Below, in pieces: positions 9,230 through 18,900 of a stretch of DNA of 64,000 bases. The stretch is from the NCBI RefSeq assembly GCF_013337115.1, contig NZ_SGWE01000004.1, positions 2,549,501-2,613,500 on the forward strand, read 5' to 3'. The notes beneath the pieces were generated by a model. The model saw nothing but the letters and a program-made list of their open reading frames with translations. It did no database searches and was not told the origin of the DNA. Origin of the DNA: Deinococcus sp. JMULE3. GTDB taxonomy: Bacteria; Deinococcota; Deinococci; Deinococcales; Deinococcaceae. Numbering within the stretch: the stretch's first letter is position 1; each line of letters opens with the position of its first letter. A program made the position numbers and the translations under genes.

Positions 9230-10258
9230 CTACCGGACGGGTCGGGCGGGCTGGGTGACGCTCAGGCGCGCGCGGCTGCCTTCGGCACGCAGGTCGTCGC
9301 TGTGGGCGTGCACGAGGAGTTCCTGCCGGCTGCCGTCCAACGTGACGGTGTAGGTGACGTCGTGGCCCTTGAACTCGCGGGCCTGGATGGTCACCTCGGG
9401 CGCGGCGGGGTCGTCGGTGAAGCGCAGGTGTTCGGGGCGGACGCTGACGAGGACCGGGCCGCTGCGGGCCTCCTGCAGGGGGATGATGCCCAGCGCGGTG
9501 CGGGCCATGAGGCGGTCGGCGGTACCTGAGAGCAGGTTGCTGCGGCCCAGGAAGTTCGCGACGAACGCGGTGCGGGGCTGCGTGTACACGTCGTGCGGGG
9601 TGCCGATCTGCTCGGCCTGTCCGGCGCGCATCAGGACGATGCGGTCGCTGAATGCCAGTGCCTCTTCCTGGTCGTGCGTGACGAGGATGGCGGTGGTTCC
9701 GGCGGCGCGCAGGATGCTGCGGATCTCCTGGCGGGTGGCGTGCCTGAGTTGCGCGTCGAGGTTGCTGAACGGTTCGTCCAGCAGGAGCAGGTCGGGGCGC
9801 GGCGCGAGTGCGCGGGCCAGCGCGACGCGCTGCTGCTGTCCGCCGCTGAGTTCGTGCGGGCGGCGGCTCTCGAAGACGGTCAGGCCGACCAGCGCCAGGG
9901 TCTCGCGGGCGCGCGGGAGGCGCTGGGCGCGCGGCAGGTGCGAGAGGCCGAACAGGACGTTCCCCAGGACGCTCAGGTGCGGGAACAGGGCGTAGTCCTG
10001 GAAGACGAGGCCCACGCCGCGCCGTTCAGGGGGTGCGAAGGGGGTGGTGACGTTGCGCCCCCCGATGAGGACGTCGCCGCTGTCAGGCTGTTCGAGGCCC
10101 GCGATGAGGCGCAGGGTGGTGGTCTTGCCGCAGCCGGAGGGGCCCAGCAGCGTCAGGAGTTCCCCGGCGCTGACGCTGAGGTTCAGGTCGTTCACGACCG
10201 GCGGGTGGCCGGGGGCGTAGCGTTTGCTGAGGTGGTCGAGCTGGAGGATCGGGGTCAT
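9230..10258 (-). CDS. Iron(III) ABC transporter ATP-binding protein (FbpC-like)
   Basis: This 342-residue ABC ATPase energises uptake through the adjacent permease. Walker A GPSGCGKTT starts at residue 39, the Q-loop is FQDYALF, the signature LSGGQQQR is near 138, Walker B is LLLLDEPFSNLD and the switch is THDQEEAL. A C-terminal TOBE-like regulatory domain follows (VSVRPEHLRF). The ATG overlaps the permease stop by ATGA, so both are translated as one unit. The iron assignment rests on the FutA/FbpA-type binding protein two genes upstream. Confidence 0.9.
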   Translation of the reverse strand: MTPILQLDHLSKRYAPGHPPVVNDLNLSVSAGELLTLLGPSGCGKTTTLRLIAGLEQPDSGDVLIGGRNVTTPFAPPERRGVGLVFQDYALFPHLSVLGNVLFGLSHLPRAQRLPRARETLALVGLTVFESRRPHELSGGQQQRVALARALAPRPDLLLLDEPFSNLDAQLRHATRQEIRSILRAAGTTAILVTHDQEEALAFSDRIVLMRAGQAEQIGTPHDVYTQPRTAFVANFLGRSNLLSGTADRLMARTALGIIPLQEARSGPVLVSVRPEHLRFTDDPAAPEVTIQAREFKGHDVTYTVTLDGSRQELLVHAHSDDLRAEGSRARLSVTQPARPVR

Positions 10259-11847
10259 GCCTGTTCCTTGGGGGGGCGGGGTGGTCTGGGGGCGGGCCGG
10301 CGTTCGCGGCGCAGGATCAGCAGGGTCAGGACCGCGCCGCTCAGGGCCAGGGCCAGGGCGTAGGGGGCGGCGGCGGCGTACTGCGCTTCCTCGGTGTACG
10401 CCCAGACGTTGCGGGCCAGCGTCTCGAAGCCGATGGGGGCGAGCAGCAGCGTCAGCGGGAGTTCCTTCAGGACGCTCAGGAACACGAACGCGGCGCTGAC
10501 GAGCAGCCCGGGGCGGATCAGCGGGAGCGTGACGCGGGCCAGCGCGCCCCGGCTGGTCTGCCCGAGGAGCCGCGCGGCTTCCTCCAGGCGGGGCGTGGCG
10601 GTGTTCAGGCTGGTGCGGATCGGGCCGACGGCCTCGGCGACGAAGTGCAGGGTGTACGCGAGGATCAGCAGGGGGAACGTCTGGTACAGCGGCGGGGCGA
10701 CTTTCAGGCTGAAGAACACCAGCGCCAGTGCGAACGCCAGCGGGGGCGTGGCGTACCCGAGGTACGCGGCGCGTTCCGTGAAGCGCGCCAGCCTCCCCTG
10801 CGCGCGGCTGCCGATGTACGCCAGCGGGAACGCCAGCGCGGTGGTGGTCACGGCGGCGATGGCGGCGGCGCCCAGCGCGCTCTTCAGGGCGTCCCACAGG
10901 CTGGCCCACGCGAAGGGGTTCGTTTCCAGGCGCAGCCAGTACGCGATGGTGCCCAGCGGGACGATCAGCGCCGCGCCGGTCAGGGCCGCCACGAACGCCC
11001 AGGCCAGCGGCCGGGCGCGGCCCAGGCGGGTGGTGCGGACCTCGCGCGCCCCGCCGGGACTGACCCGCGCGAGGTGCAGGCCGCGCATCAGTCGCGCCTC
11101 CAGGAGCAGGGCCGCGCCGGTCACGAGCAGCAGGCCCAGCGCCAGCCACGCGGAGTACACCCGGTCGTACGCGGCAGTGTACTGCTGGTAGATCGCGGCG
11201 CTGAAGGTGGGGTAGCGCATCAGGCTGACCACGCTGAAGTCCCCCAGGACGTGCAGGGCGATCAGCAGCGCGCCGGACAGCCACGCGGGGCGCAGGTACG
11301 GGAGGGTCACCTCGCGGAACGTCTGCGCCGGCGTGCGGCCCAGCAGGCGCGCGGCGTCCTCCAGGGCGGGGTCCTGGGCGCGCAGCGCGGCGTGCAGGTT
11401 CAGGAACAGGTACGGGAACGTGAACAGCGTCAGGATGCCCAGCGCGCCCGTAAAGCCGCTGGGGCCGGGCCAGTTGAGGCCGGTCAGCGCCTCGATGGTG
11501 CCGCCGGGGCCGCTGGCGGCGATCATGGCGTACGCGCCCACGTAGCCGGGAATCGCCAGGGGCAGCACGCCGGCGAGCATCAGCGCGCGGCGGGGGCGCA
11601 GGTCGGTGCGCGCCGCGAGGTACGCGAGCGGCAGCGCGACCAGCGTGGTCGTGACCAGCGTGCTGACCGTCAGGAGGAGGGTGTTGGTGAGCAGTTCCAG
11701 GTTGCGGGTGCGGAACACGATCTCGCGCAGTTCGGTTCCCTCGGCGCCCAGCGCGCGGATCAGCAGGTACACCAGGGGCAGCAGGACGCCCGCCACGGTC
11801 AGCAGGGCGGGCAGCAGCAGGGCGAGGGGGGGGCGTCGTCGGGTCAT
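10255..11847 (-). CDS. Iron(III) ABC transporter permease, fused two-domain type (FbpB-like)
   Basis: This 530-residue inner-membrane protein is a fusion of two binding-protein-dependent permease domains. Each half has about six helices and an EAA loop: RLLGRTPAQTFREVTLP in the first and RLLGQTSRGALARVTLP in the second. The double architecture is typical of ferric-iron importers. The stop overlaps the ATPase start. A possible promoter (TATCGT, minus strand, near 11880) and a partial terminator separate it from the binding-protein gene, allowing different expression levels. Confidence 0.92.
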   Translation of the reverse strand: MTRRRPPLALLLPALLTVAGVLLPLVYLLIRALGAEGTELREIVFRTRNLELLTNTLLLTVSTLVTTTLVALPLAYLAARTDLRPRRALMLAGVLPLAIPGYVGAYAMIAASGPGGTIEALTGLNWPGPSGFTGALGILTLFTFPYLFLNLHAALRAQDPALEDAARLLGRTPAQTFREVTLPYLRPAWLSGALLIALHVLGDFSVVSLMRYPTFSAAIYQQYTAAYDRVYSAWLALGLLLVTGAALLLEARLMRGLHLARVSPGGAREVRTTRLGRARPLAWAFVAALTGAALIVPLGTIAYWLRLETNPFAWASLWDALKSALGAAAIAAVTTTALAFPLAYIGSRAQGRLARFTERAAYLGYATPPLAFALALVFFSLKVAPPLYQTFPLLILAYTLHFVAEAVGPIRTSLNTATPRLEEAARLLGQTSRGALARVTLPLIRPGLLVSAAFVFLSVLKELPLTLLLAPIGFETLARNVWAYTEEAQYAAAAPYALALALSGAVLTLLILRRERRPAPRPPRPPKEQA

Positions 11848-11933
11848 GGGTGGGGTGTGCCCACGCGGGCAGCACCGTCACGATAGCAGAGCGGATTACT
11901 CGGGTTTTAGGTCGGGTGTCCCCGGAGCATGAA

Positions 11934-11972
11934 AAGGCCGCCACCCCTGCCAAGCGGGGCGGCGGCCTTCTG
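11934..11972 (-). terminator. Terminator or attenuator between binding protein and permease genes
   Basis: AAGGCCGCC (11934-11942) pairs with GGCGGCCTT (11961-11969), with inner CCCC/GGGG. On the minus strand the stem is followed by TTTTC. Partial read-through would favour excess binding protein. Confidence 0.75.
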
Positions 11973-11982
11973 GGGAGGGGGC

Positions 11983-12978
11983 TTACAGCAGTCCGGCGTC
12001 ACGCAGGAGCTTCTGCGCCTTCTCGATGTTCTTCGGCATGACGGTGGGATCCACCTTGGGGCTGCGCTTGATCACGTCCGCGTAGGGCAGCATGGTCGTG
12101 GGCTGCAGGATGTTGCCGATCACGGGGTACTCGAAGTTCACGCTCAGGAAGAACGTCTGCGCGTCCTTGGCGACCAGGGCGCTCAGGAAACGCGCGGCGC
12201 TGGCCTGGTTCTTGCTGGTCTTCAGGATGCCCGCGCCCGTGGCGTTGCCCAGGTTGCCGATGTCGCCGTTCTTGAAGAAGTACGTGTCGATCGGGTAGCT
12301 CAGGCGGTTCACGCGCTGGATGTAGTAGTGGTTGGTCAGCGCGACGTCGATCTCACCGGCGCGCATCGCCTCGAGCATGCCGACGTTGCTGGTCTTGTAG
12401 TCCTTGGGCTGCAGGGCCTTCATGCCCTCGATCCAGGCGCGGGTCTTCTGCTCGCCCTGCTGCGCGATCATGACGCCCAGGAAGTCCTGGAAGCTGGGGT
12501 AGCTGACCGTCCAGCCGATGCGGCCCTTCAGGCTGGTCATCTTGGGGAGGTCCATGATCGAGTCGGGCAGCTGATCCGGCTTGATCTTGCCCGTGTTGTA
12601 GGCCAGGGTGCGGAAGCGGACGGTGGTGGGCAGCCAGGTGCGGCTGTCGGGCAGGTAGTCGTCACTGACGTTGCGGGTCAGGGCCGCGCCCAGTTTCGTG
12701 AACTTGCCTTCCTCGGCCAGTTCGCCCAGTGCGCCCACCGAGTTGCCCCAGTAGACGTCGGCGGGGCTGCGGCTGCCTTCCTCGCGGATGGCGGCGACGA
12801 GCTGCGCGTCGGTGCCGTAGCGGACGTTGACCTTGATGCCGGTCTGTCGTTCGAACTGCTGCACGACCGGGTCCACGAAGGTCTTGGCGCGGCCGGAGTA
12901 CACGGTCAGGGTCTTGGTTTGCGCGAGGCTGGTGCCGGTGAGCAGCAGGGCGGTGACGGCGAGCAGGGTGCGTTTCAT
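11983..12978 (-). CDS. Iron(III) ABC transporter substrate-binding protein (FutA/FbpA-like)
   Basis: This 331-residue secreted binding protein has a signal peptide at 1-19 (cleavage after SLA). The mature start TLTVYSGRAKTFVDPVVQQF and the VYWGNSVGAL and ALTNHYYIQR segments match ferric-binding periplasmic proteins; paired Tyr in NHYY is the usual iron ligand. Translation starts at ATG 12978, 7 nt after TAGGAT, and appears leaderless. A longer reading frame upstream crosses the promoter and is rejected. An inverted repeat covers the promoter. Confidence 0.92.
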   Translation of the reverse strand: MKRTLLAVTALLLTGTSLAQTKTLTVYSGRAKTFVDPVVQQFERQTGIKVNVRYGTDAQLVAAIREEGSRSPADVYWGNSVGALGELAEEGKFTKLGAALTRNVSDDYLPDSRTWLPTTVRFRTLAYNTGKIKPDQLPDSIMDLPKMTSLKGRIGWTVSYPSFQDFLGVMIAQQGEQKTRAWIEGMKALQPKDYKTSNVGMLEAMRAGEIDVALTNHYYIQRVNRLSYPIDTYFFKNGDIGNLGNATGAGILKTSKNQASAARFLSALVAKDAQTFFLSVNFEYPVIGNILQPTTMLPYADVIKRSPKVDPTVMPKNIEKAQKLLRDAGLL

Positions 12979-12982
12979 CCCC

Positions 12983-13010
12983 TTAATCCTAAGTAAACCG
13001 CTTGGATTAA
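12983..13010 (-). promoter_or_regulatory. Promoter and candidate operator of the iron-transport genes
   Basis: TTAATCC and GGATTAA (7-bp arms, 14-nt spacer) flank the -10 TAGGAT (12986-12991, minus strand). This fits a metal-responsive repressor site, but no known box is matched exactly. Confidence 0.5.
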
Positions 13011-13069
13011 TGATGAGACGAATGTCCTGACCCACCCGCCCCACAGCCCCCGCACCTGCATGAAGCGGG

Positions 13070-13133
13070 CCGCACCCCGCGCAGCGCAGGCACCGGGACC
13101 ACGCCCGGAACGCCTCTGCTGCGCAAGGTGCGG
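13070..13133 (-). terminator. Long imperfect hairpin after the secreted-protein operon
   Basis: Stacked stems: CCGCACC/GGTGCGG, GCGCAG/CTGCGC, a 6-of-7 pairing, then CCGGG/CCCGG with a 6-nt loop, 64 nt in all. It probably ends the 11.5-kb operon; a stable RNA is an alternative. Confidence 0.55.
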
Positions 13134-13174
13134 GGCTCGACCGGTCGGCTGCGAGCCGCCTATGCCCCCCGGGG

Positions 13175-15961
13175 TCAGGGGACCGTCACCTCGAAACACA
13201 CCTGCCGGGTCTGCCCGGCCGTCAGGGTCGCCAGCGTCACCGTGACCGTCCGGCCACTCACGCTCCCGGCGTCCGTGTCGGCCGCGTCGGTCAGGGCGAC
13301 CCCGTCCAGCGTCAGGCTGCCCGGCTCGTACCCGGCCGCCCCCGTCAGCGTGTCACTGACCGTCAGGTCCGTCACGCCGTCCGGCGCGGGATTCGTGACG
13401 TTCAGGCAGTAGCGCAGCCGGTCGCCCGGACGCGCCAGCGCCGCCGTGCCCACCACGCCCGGCGCGCCCGTGAGGTTCTCCACCGTCTTCGTGATCGCCG
13501 CAGGCGGACTGACCGTCGTCGTGTCCGTCACGGCGGCGCTGTCCGTCACCGCGCTGCCCGCCCAGGCCAGCTGCGCCGTCACGGTGGCCGCCTCGGCCGT
13601 GCCGGAGGCGGCGTTCACGGGGACGCTCACCTCGACCTCCAGCGCGCAGCTTCGCAGGGTGCCGTCCGCCGCGCGCGGCCAGCTGTCCCCGACCGTCACG
13701 GTCGTCACGGGCGTGCGCTCGGCAGCCCCCACCACACCGTCACAGTCGCTGTCCAGGTAGAACGCCCGCCCGAACGCGCCGGTCTTCGTGAAGCTCAGCG
13801 TGCCCACCGACCCCGGATTCAGGGTGTGCAGGTACCGCAGCGTGCCCGGCGCGATGCTGCGCCCGGACCGGTCCGGACTCAGTGCCGGGCGGCCCGTGAC
13901 GCCCAGCGTCACCACGCGCGCCGCGCCCGCCGGGACCGGCAGGGTCGCGGGCCGCACCCCGCTGCCCAGCGCGTCGGTCGCCAGGGTCGCCGCGCCATCC
14001 ACCCGGACGCCCGTGACGGTCTCGGCACCCATGAAGTCCAGCGTGACGCCCGTCCAGCCTCCGGGCACGAACAGCGTGAACGACCCGTCCGCGGCGGTGG
14101 TCGCGCTGCGCGAGCCGCCGCTGCCGGTCACGGTCACGCTGCGGCCCACCACGCGCGGCTCGGACGGCTGCGCCGCCGCGTCGTGCGCCGCGCCGCCCCC
14201 GAACCCGTCGTCGCGGAACAGCGTGCCGTCCACGCGGTCACCCTCGAACAGCCCGAAGGTGGGATCCGTGACGCTGGCTGTCCCCGCCGCCACCGTCAGG
14301 GTCACGCTGCCCCCCACCGGATTCACGAACACCCACCCGGCCGGCGCCTGCGCCGCCACGCCCGCCGCGCCGCCCGCGACGATCAGGGTGTGCGTGCCCT
14401 CCGGAACGCCCAGCTGGGCCGTGCCCGCCCCCGCCGGGACCGGCACCGACTGCCGCGCACTGGCGCCCGACACGAGATTCACCCGCGTGCCCGGCCCGTC
14501 CCAGGTCTCGGCCGCGCCGGGCATGCCGTCCGGTTCCGCGTCGCGGTAGATGCGCGCGGTCACGCGGCACCCGTTCGAGACGCTGTTCACGGTGAACACC
14601 GCCTCGCCGATGCCGATGCCCAGCAGGCGCAGCACCTGATCCACGCTGGCCTGCATCACCGCCACCAGCGTCGGTTGCAGCACCGTGCCCACCGTCGTCT
14701 CCACCGGGGCCAGCAGGACGTCCAGCACCGCCTGGAGGGGCGCGGGCGTCAGGCGCACGTCGAGGTTCGTGACGAGCGTCCCCACCAGCGTGGGAATCGC
14801 GGCGCTGGAACTGCCCACCGTCACCGCCTGCGGGTACGGCGGCGCCGCGCTCACGCTGCTCAGCGGGTACGTGCCGTCCGCCAGACTGCGGGCCTCGACA
14901 TCCAGGTTCACGGTCCCCAGCACCAGCCCCAGATTGGCGGTGACCTCGCCGATCTTCGCGTACGCGGGCAGCGTCATGGCCGCCGTGCGCCCCCGGTCGA
15001 AGAACACGGCGTCACTGATCTGCCCCAGGCCCAGCCGCGCCAGGCCCGGCGTGGCCTTCAGGGTCAGCGCCTGCGACACGGCGTTCACGAGGTCCAGCGA
15101 GCCGGTGGCCCGCGCGACCTCCAGGTACAGATTCAGGTTCGTCAGGGCGATGGTGGCACCTGGCAGGCCCAGCACGTTCACGGTCAGGCCGTTCAGGTTC
15201 ACGTTCAGCTTCACGCGCACCGCCGCCGTGTGGAACGTGCTGCCCTGCTCGCCGCATACGTACACCGGCGGTTCGACCACCTGCACGAACAGCTGCACGG
15301 TCGGCGTGGCGGTGCCCACCCCCAGGCCCAGCCCCGCGAGGTTCACGCTGAACCCGCTGAGCGTCACCGGGGTGCTGCCGGTCGTGACCGCGTTGCGCTG
15401 GTTGAACAGCTGCGCGCCGCCCGTCACGAGATTCAGCGCGTTGATCCGCGCGTCCGCGAACGCCCCGCTGGGGAAGTTCAGTTTCAGCAGGTCCCCCAGC
15501 GCGACCGTGCCGCTCAAGCCCGCCACCTGCGCCTTCAGGGCCCGCAGCGCCCCCGCCCCGACCGTGTTCCCGTCCGCCTCGGCGGCCACCGCCGCGGCCT
15601 CCAGGACGCCCGCGACGCTCACGCCGGTCGTCAGGGCCTCATCCACCGTCGCCACGCCCGCCTGCACCCGCAGCGCGTCCAGGAACAGCCCCAGACGCAG
15701 GTCCGTGGCGGCCACCGCGTTCCAGTCCAGCACGCTCAGGGTGACGTTCCCGCCCAGCAGCCCCCCGATCAGCGGATTGAGAATCGCGCTCTGCGAGGAA
15801 TTCACGCTCACCAGACGAGGCCCGGCACTCACGCACGCCACGGCCGCGCACGACCCGGCCCGCGCCGCGCCCAGCAGCGCCCCCAGCAGCGCCGCCAGCA
15901 GCAGCAGGGCCCGCCACCACCTCTGCCTTCCGTTCAGGAGTCCGTCCATACCCCGCATCAT
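13175..15961 (-). CDS. Large secreted protein with TadG-like module, SdrD-like and DUF11 domains
   Basis: This 928-residue exported protein has a signal peptide at about 1-36. Residues 45-440 carry the module seen in TadG-type pilus proteins (NPLIGGLLGGNVTLSVLDWN, then LGDLLKLNF and INALNLVTGGAQLF). Near 464 and 578 are SdrD-B-like units (RIYRDAEPDG, TLFRDDGFGG). YLDSDCDGVVG resembles a calcium-binding loop, and a DUF11 repeat begins near 820 (NVTNPAPDGVTDLTVSD). It is the last gene of the operon; its ATG overlaps the previous stop. It may be a surface or matrix protein. No Tad machinery is present nearby. Confidence 0.72.
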   Translation of the reverse strand: MMRGMDGLLNGRQRWWRALLLLAALLGALLGAARAGSCAAVACVSAGPRLVSVNSSQSAILNPLIGGLLGGNVTLSVLDWNAVAATDLRLGLFLDALRVQAGVATVDEALTTGVSVAGVLEAAAVAAEADGNTVGAGALRALKAQVAGLSGTVALGDLLKLNFPSGAFADARINALNLVTGGAQLFNQRNAVTTGSTPVTLSGFSVNLAGLGLGVGTATPTVQLFVQVVEPPVYVCGEQGSTFHTAAVRVKLNVNLNGLTVNVLGLPGATIALTNLNLYLEVARATGSLDLVNAVSQALTLKATPGLARLGLGQISDAVFFDRGRTAAMTLPAYAKIGEVTANLGLVLGTVNLDVEARSLADGTYPLSSVSAAPPYPQAVTVGSSSAAIPTLVGTLVTNLDVRLTPAPLQAVLDVLLAPVETTVGTVLQPTLVAVMQASVDQVLRLLGIGIGEAVFTVNSVSNGCRVTARIYRDAEPDGMPGAAETWDGPGTRVNLVSGASARQSVPVPAGAGTAQLGVPEGTHTLIVAGGAAGVAAQAPAGWVFVNPVGGSVTLTVAAGTASVTDPTFGLFEGDRVDGTLFRDDGFGGGAAHDAAAQPSEPRVVGRSVTVTGSGGSRSATTAADGSFTLFVPGGWTGVTLDFMGAETVTGVRVDGAATLATDALGSGVRPATLPVPAGAARVVTLGVTGRPALSPDRSGRSIAPGTLRYLHTLNPGSVGTLSFTKTGAFGRAFYLDSDCDGVVGAAERTPVTTVTVGDSWPRAADGTLRSCALEVEVSVPVNAASGTAEAATVTAQLAWAGSAVTDSAAVTDTTTVSPPAAITKTVENLTGAPGVVGTAALARPGDRLRYCLNVTNPAPDGVTDLTVSDTLTGAAGYEPGSLTLDGVALTDAADTDAGSVSGRTVTVTLATLTAGQTRQVCFEVTVP

Positions 15962-18900
15962 CGCCCTCCGAACAGGTCCGCGCGCACGAAGAAGCCGCCG
16001 CCCGCCCCGGGCGTCAGGCCCGCCAGATCCGCCCCCGCCACGTTCAGGGTGTAACCCCCCACCACGCGCAGGTTCTCGTTGACCCGCACGCGCACGTCCG
16101 CGCCCAGCGTCGCCGCGTACTGCTCCCGGCCCGGCTGGCCGATCAGGAACCCGCTGACGCCCACGCTGAACCGCCCGTCCAGCGGCACCGTGACGCTCAG
16201 GCCCAGCTGACCCGTCAGGTCCTCGCGGCGCCGCGTGGGCAGCTGGTACGCCACCGACGGCTGCAGCGTGAGGCCCAGGCGGCCCCTGGCGGGCGGCACG
16301 TCGACGTTCAGCGCGACCTCGCCCTCCAGGGTCGGGTCGGCCCCCAGGCTGCTGAATCGGTGGTACTGCAGCAGCGCCACGCGGTCCGAACGCCACGCGT
16401 GACTGACGTTCACCTGCCCGCCCAGCTCGGGCAGCACCTGAAGGCTGCCGTCCACGCTGAGCACGTGCGACTTCACGGTGCCGCTCAGGCCGCCCCGCAC
16501 CGTCACGCGCGCGCCGCCCTCGCCGCGCGTGCCGTCCACGCCCAGCGTGCCGCTCAGGCCCGCGCGGCGGTAGTTCACGGTGAACCCCGCCCCGGCCGTG
16601 TTCACGCCACGCTCCAGGTCCCGCAGCAGCGACGCGCTGAGCGTGGCGCTCAGGTTCGGGCTGAACACCAGCGGCGTGTTCACCCCGAACCGCGCGCGGC
16701 TGCTCTGGCCACTCACACCGGGCAGCTGGTACGTGACGTTCAGGTTGCTGCTCCCCAGCTTCTGACTGACGCCCACCTCGCCGCTGAGCGCGCCGTCCGG
16801 CCCGCCGCGCTGCACGCGCGCCGTCACGGCCGTCGTGGCACTCAACGCGTACGACACGCCCAGTCGCGTCAGCGGATCGTCCCCGCCCAGCAGCGGCTGC
16901 GCGTGCGTCAGGTCCGCCGACACGTTCCCCCGCGTCACCGACACGCCCAGCAGCGCGTTCAGCGCCGTTCCCTGCGCGCCCCAGCGGACCTCCGGCCCGG
17001 CCGACAGGGTCACGCCCTGCGCGGGCCGCCACTCGCCCTGCGCGGCCGTCCACAGCGTCCCGCCCTGCACCCGGCCCGACAGCTTCACGCCGAACGGACC
17101 GGGCCGGTACGCGAGTTCCGCCGCGCCCGCCAGCGTCACCCGCAGGTCCCCGCTGCCCCCCACGCTCAGCGCGCCGCTCAGCGGCCCCCGCTGCACGCTG
17201 CCCGCCACGCTCAGGCGACCCTCCGGGCTGTCCGGACCGCGCGTGAACGCCACGCCGAACTCCGTGCCGGGCCGCACGTACCGCGCCTGCACCCCGAACG
17301 CCGGCTGCGTCCCCAGCACCGCCACCGACCCGCCCAGCGTCCACCCGCCGCGCTGCACGCTGGCGCCCACCCCGGCCCCCAGCCGCACGCCGGCCTCGCC
17401 CACCGGGGCGTACGTGACCACCAGCGTCTGCCGCTCGAAGTTCGGACCGAACAGCGATGGGGTGCGCGCGAGCGTCAGGTCGCCCGTCACCGGGTCCAGC
17501 GTGTAGTCCCGGCCCGCCGTGAGCACCTGATCGGCCGCGCCGCGCAGCACCACCCGTTCCGTTCCCGCCAGCGGCTGGGCGCGCAGCGTGAAGCGGCGCC
17601 CACCGTCCGGCTCGAAGGTGTCCGTGACCGTCCCGCCCGGCAGGCGCGCCGCCACCGCGAACAGGCTCACGCCCCGCTCCCGCGTCGTGACGCGCAGCGC
17701 ACTCGCGGTCGGCAGGCCACTCAGGCCCGGCAGGTTCAGCGGCCCGGCGTAGTACCCGGCGCTCAGTTCCTGCCGCTCGAACCGGAACGCGAAGCCCAGG
17801 TCGCTGCTCAGCGCGCTGCGGGCCTCGGTGCCGCTGCCGGTCAGCGCGTAGCGGCGCTCGGCGGTCGCCACGCTGTCCACGCCGGGCAGCTGCCCGGTGT
17901 CCGCCGCGACCTGCAGCTGCCCCTGCCACGCGGGAACCTCCGCGTACCCGCGCGCGCTCAGCTGCGCGCGCAGGCCGCCGCGCGCCGAGTACGTCAGTCC
18001 GGCGCTCGCCTGGTACGACGCGCTCGAGAGCTGCGGGACCGGCACGAACAACGCCGCGCGGGCCCGCAGCTGCCCCAGCAGCGCCTCGGCCTCCAGGGTC
18101 TGCGCGCTGGACACCGCCTCGAGCCGCACGCGCGCCACCCCGCCGCGCAGGTTCACCTGATAGCCGGGCGCGCCGGGATCCGCGTCGGGATCCAGCGGTT
18201 CCAGGCTGGTGCTCAGCGTCACCAGCCCCTCGCCGGACGGGCGGCCCTGCGCGTCCAGACTGCGGACCAGCAGCGCCACCGGGCGGCTGCCGTCCGCGAC
18301 CGTGCCGCCCTCCAGGCTCAGGTCCAGTTGCGTGGCGGCGCCCGGCACGAACACCTGCACGCGGTCACTCAGCGCGCCGTAACTGACCTCGATCACGTTC
18401 ACGCCCACCTGCATGGGCAGCCCCACGTACACGCGCCGCTCGCGGTCGAAGGCGCGGCCCGCCTCGCCGATCCGCTCGTCCGGGACCTCCTCGCCGTTCA
18501 CGGTCAGGCGCACCGGCACCCCGGCCGGACCTTCCAGCGTCACGTCGCTGCGGCCCCCGTCGGGCAGCACCGTGCCGTCACGCGGGAAGCGGATCAGCCC
18601 GTCGCGTTCACTGACCTGCAGCGGCGCGGCGCGCGCGGCGTCCTCGCTGCGCAGCTGCCCGGCCAGCGGCAGGTCCCGCTCCCCGACCCGCGCGGTCAGG
18701 TCCAGCGGCTGAGGCGCGTCCAGCGCGTCACTGTGCAGCACGTCGTACACCAGCGCGCCCTGGCGGACGCCCTCCGGCAGCGTCCAGTGCAGGCGCCCGT
18801 CGTCCCCCACACGCGGGTCGGGCAGCGCCACGCGGCGCGCGCCCAGCAGCGCGGCGCTGCCCGGCACGAACCGCGCGCCCTCGGGCGGGAGGTGCGCCGC

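Noticed and set aside
9230..11953. A single 907-codon minus-strand frame spanning ATPase and permease
   Set aside because: Only its last part is the ATPase; the rest is Arg/Pro-rich out-of-frame permease sequence. The overlapping ATGA start at 10258 is the real one.
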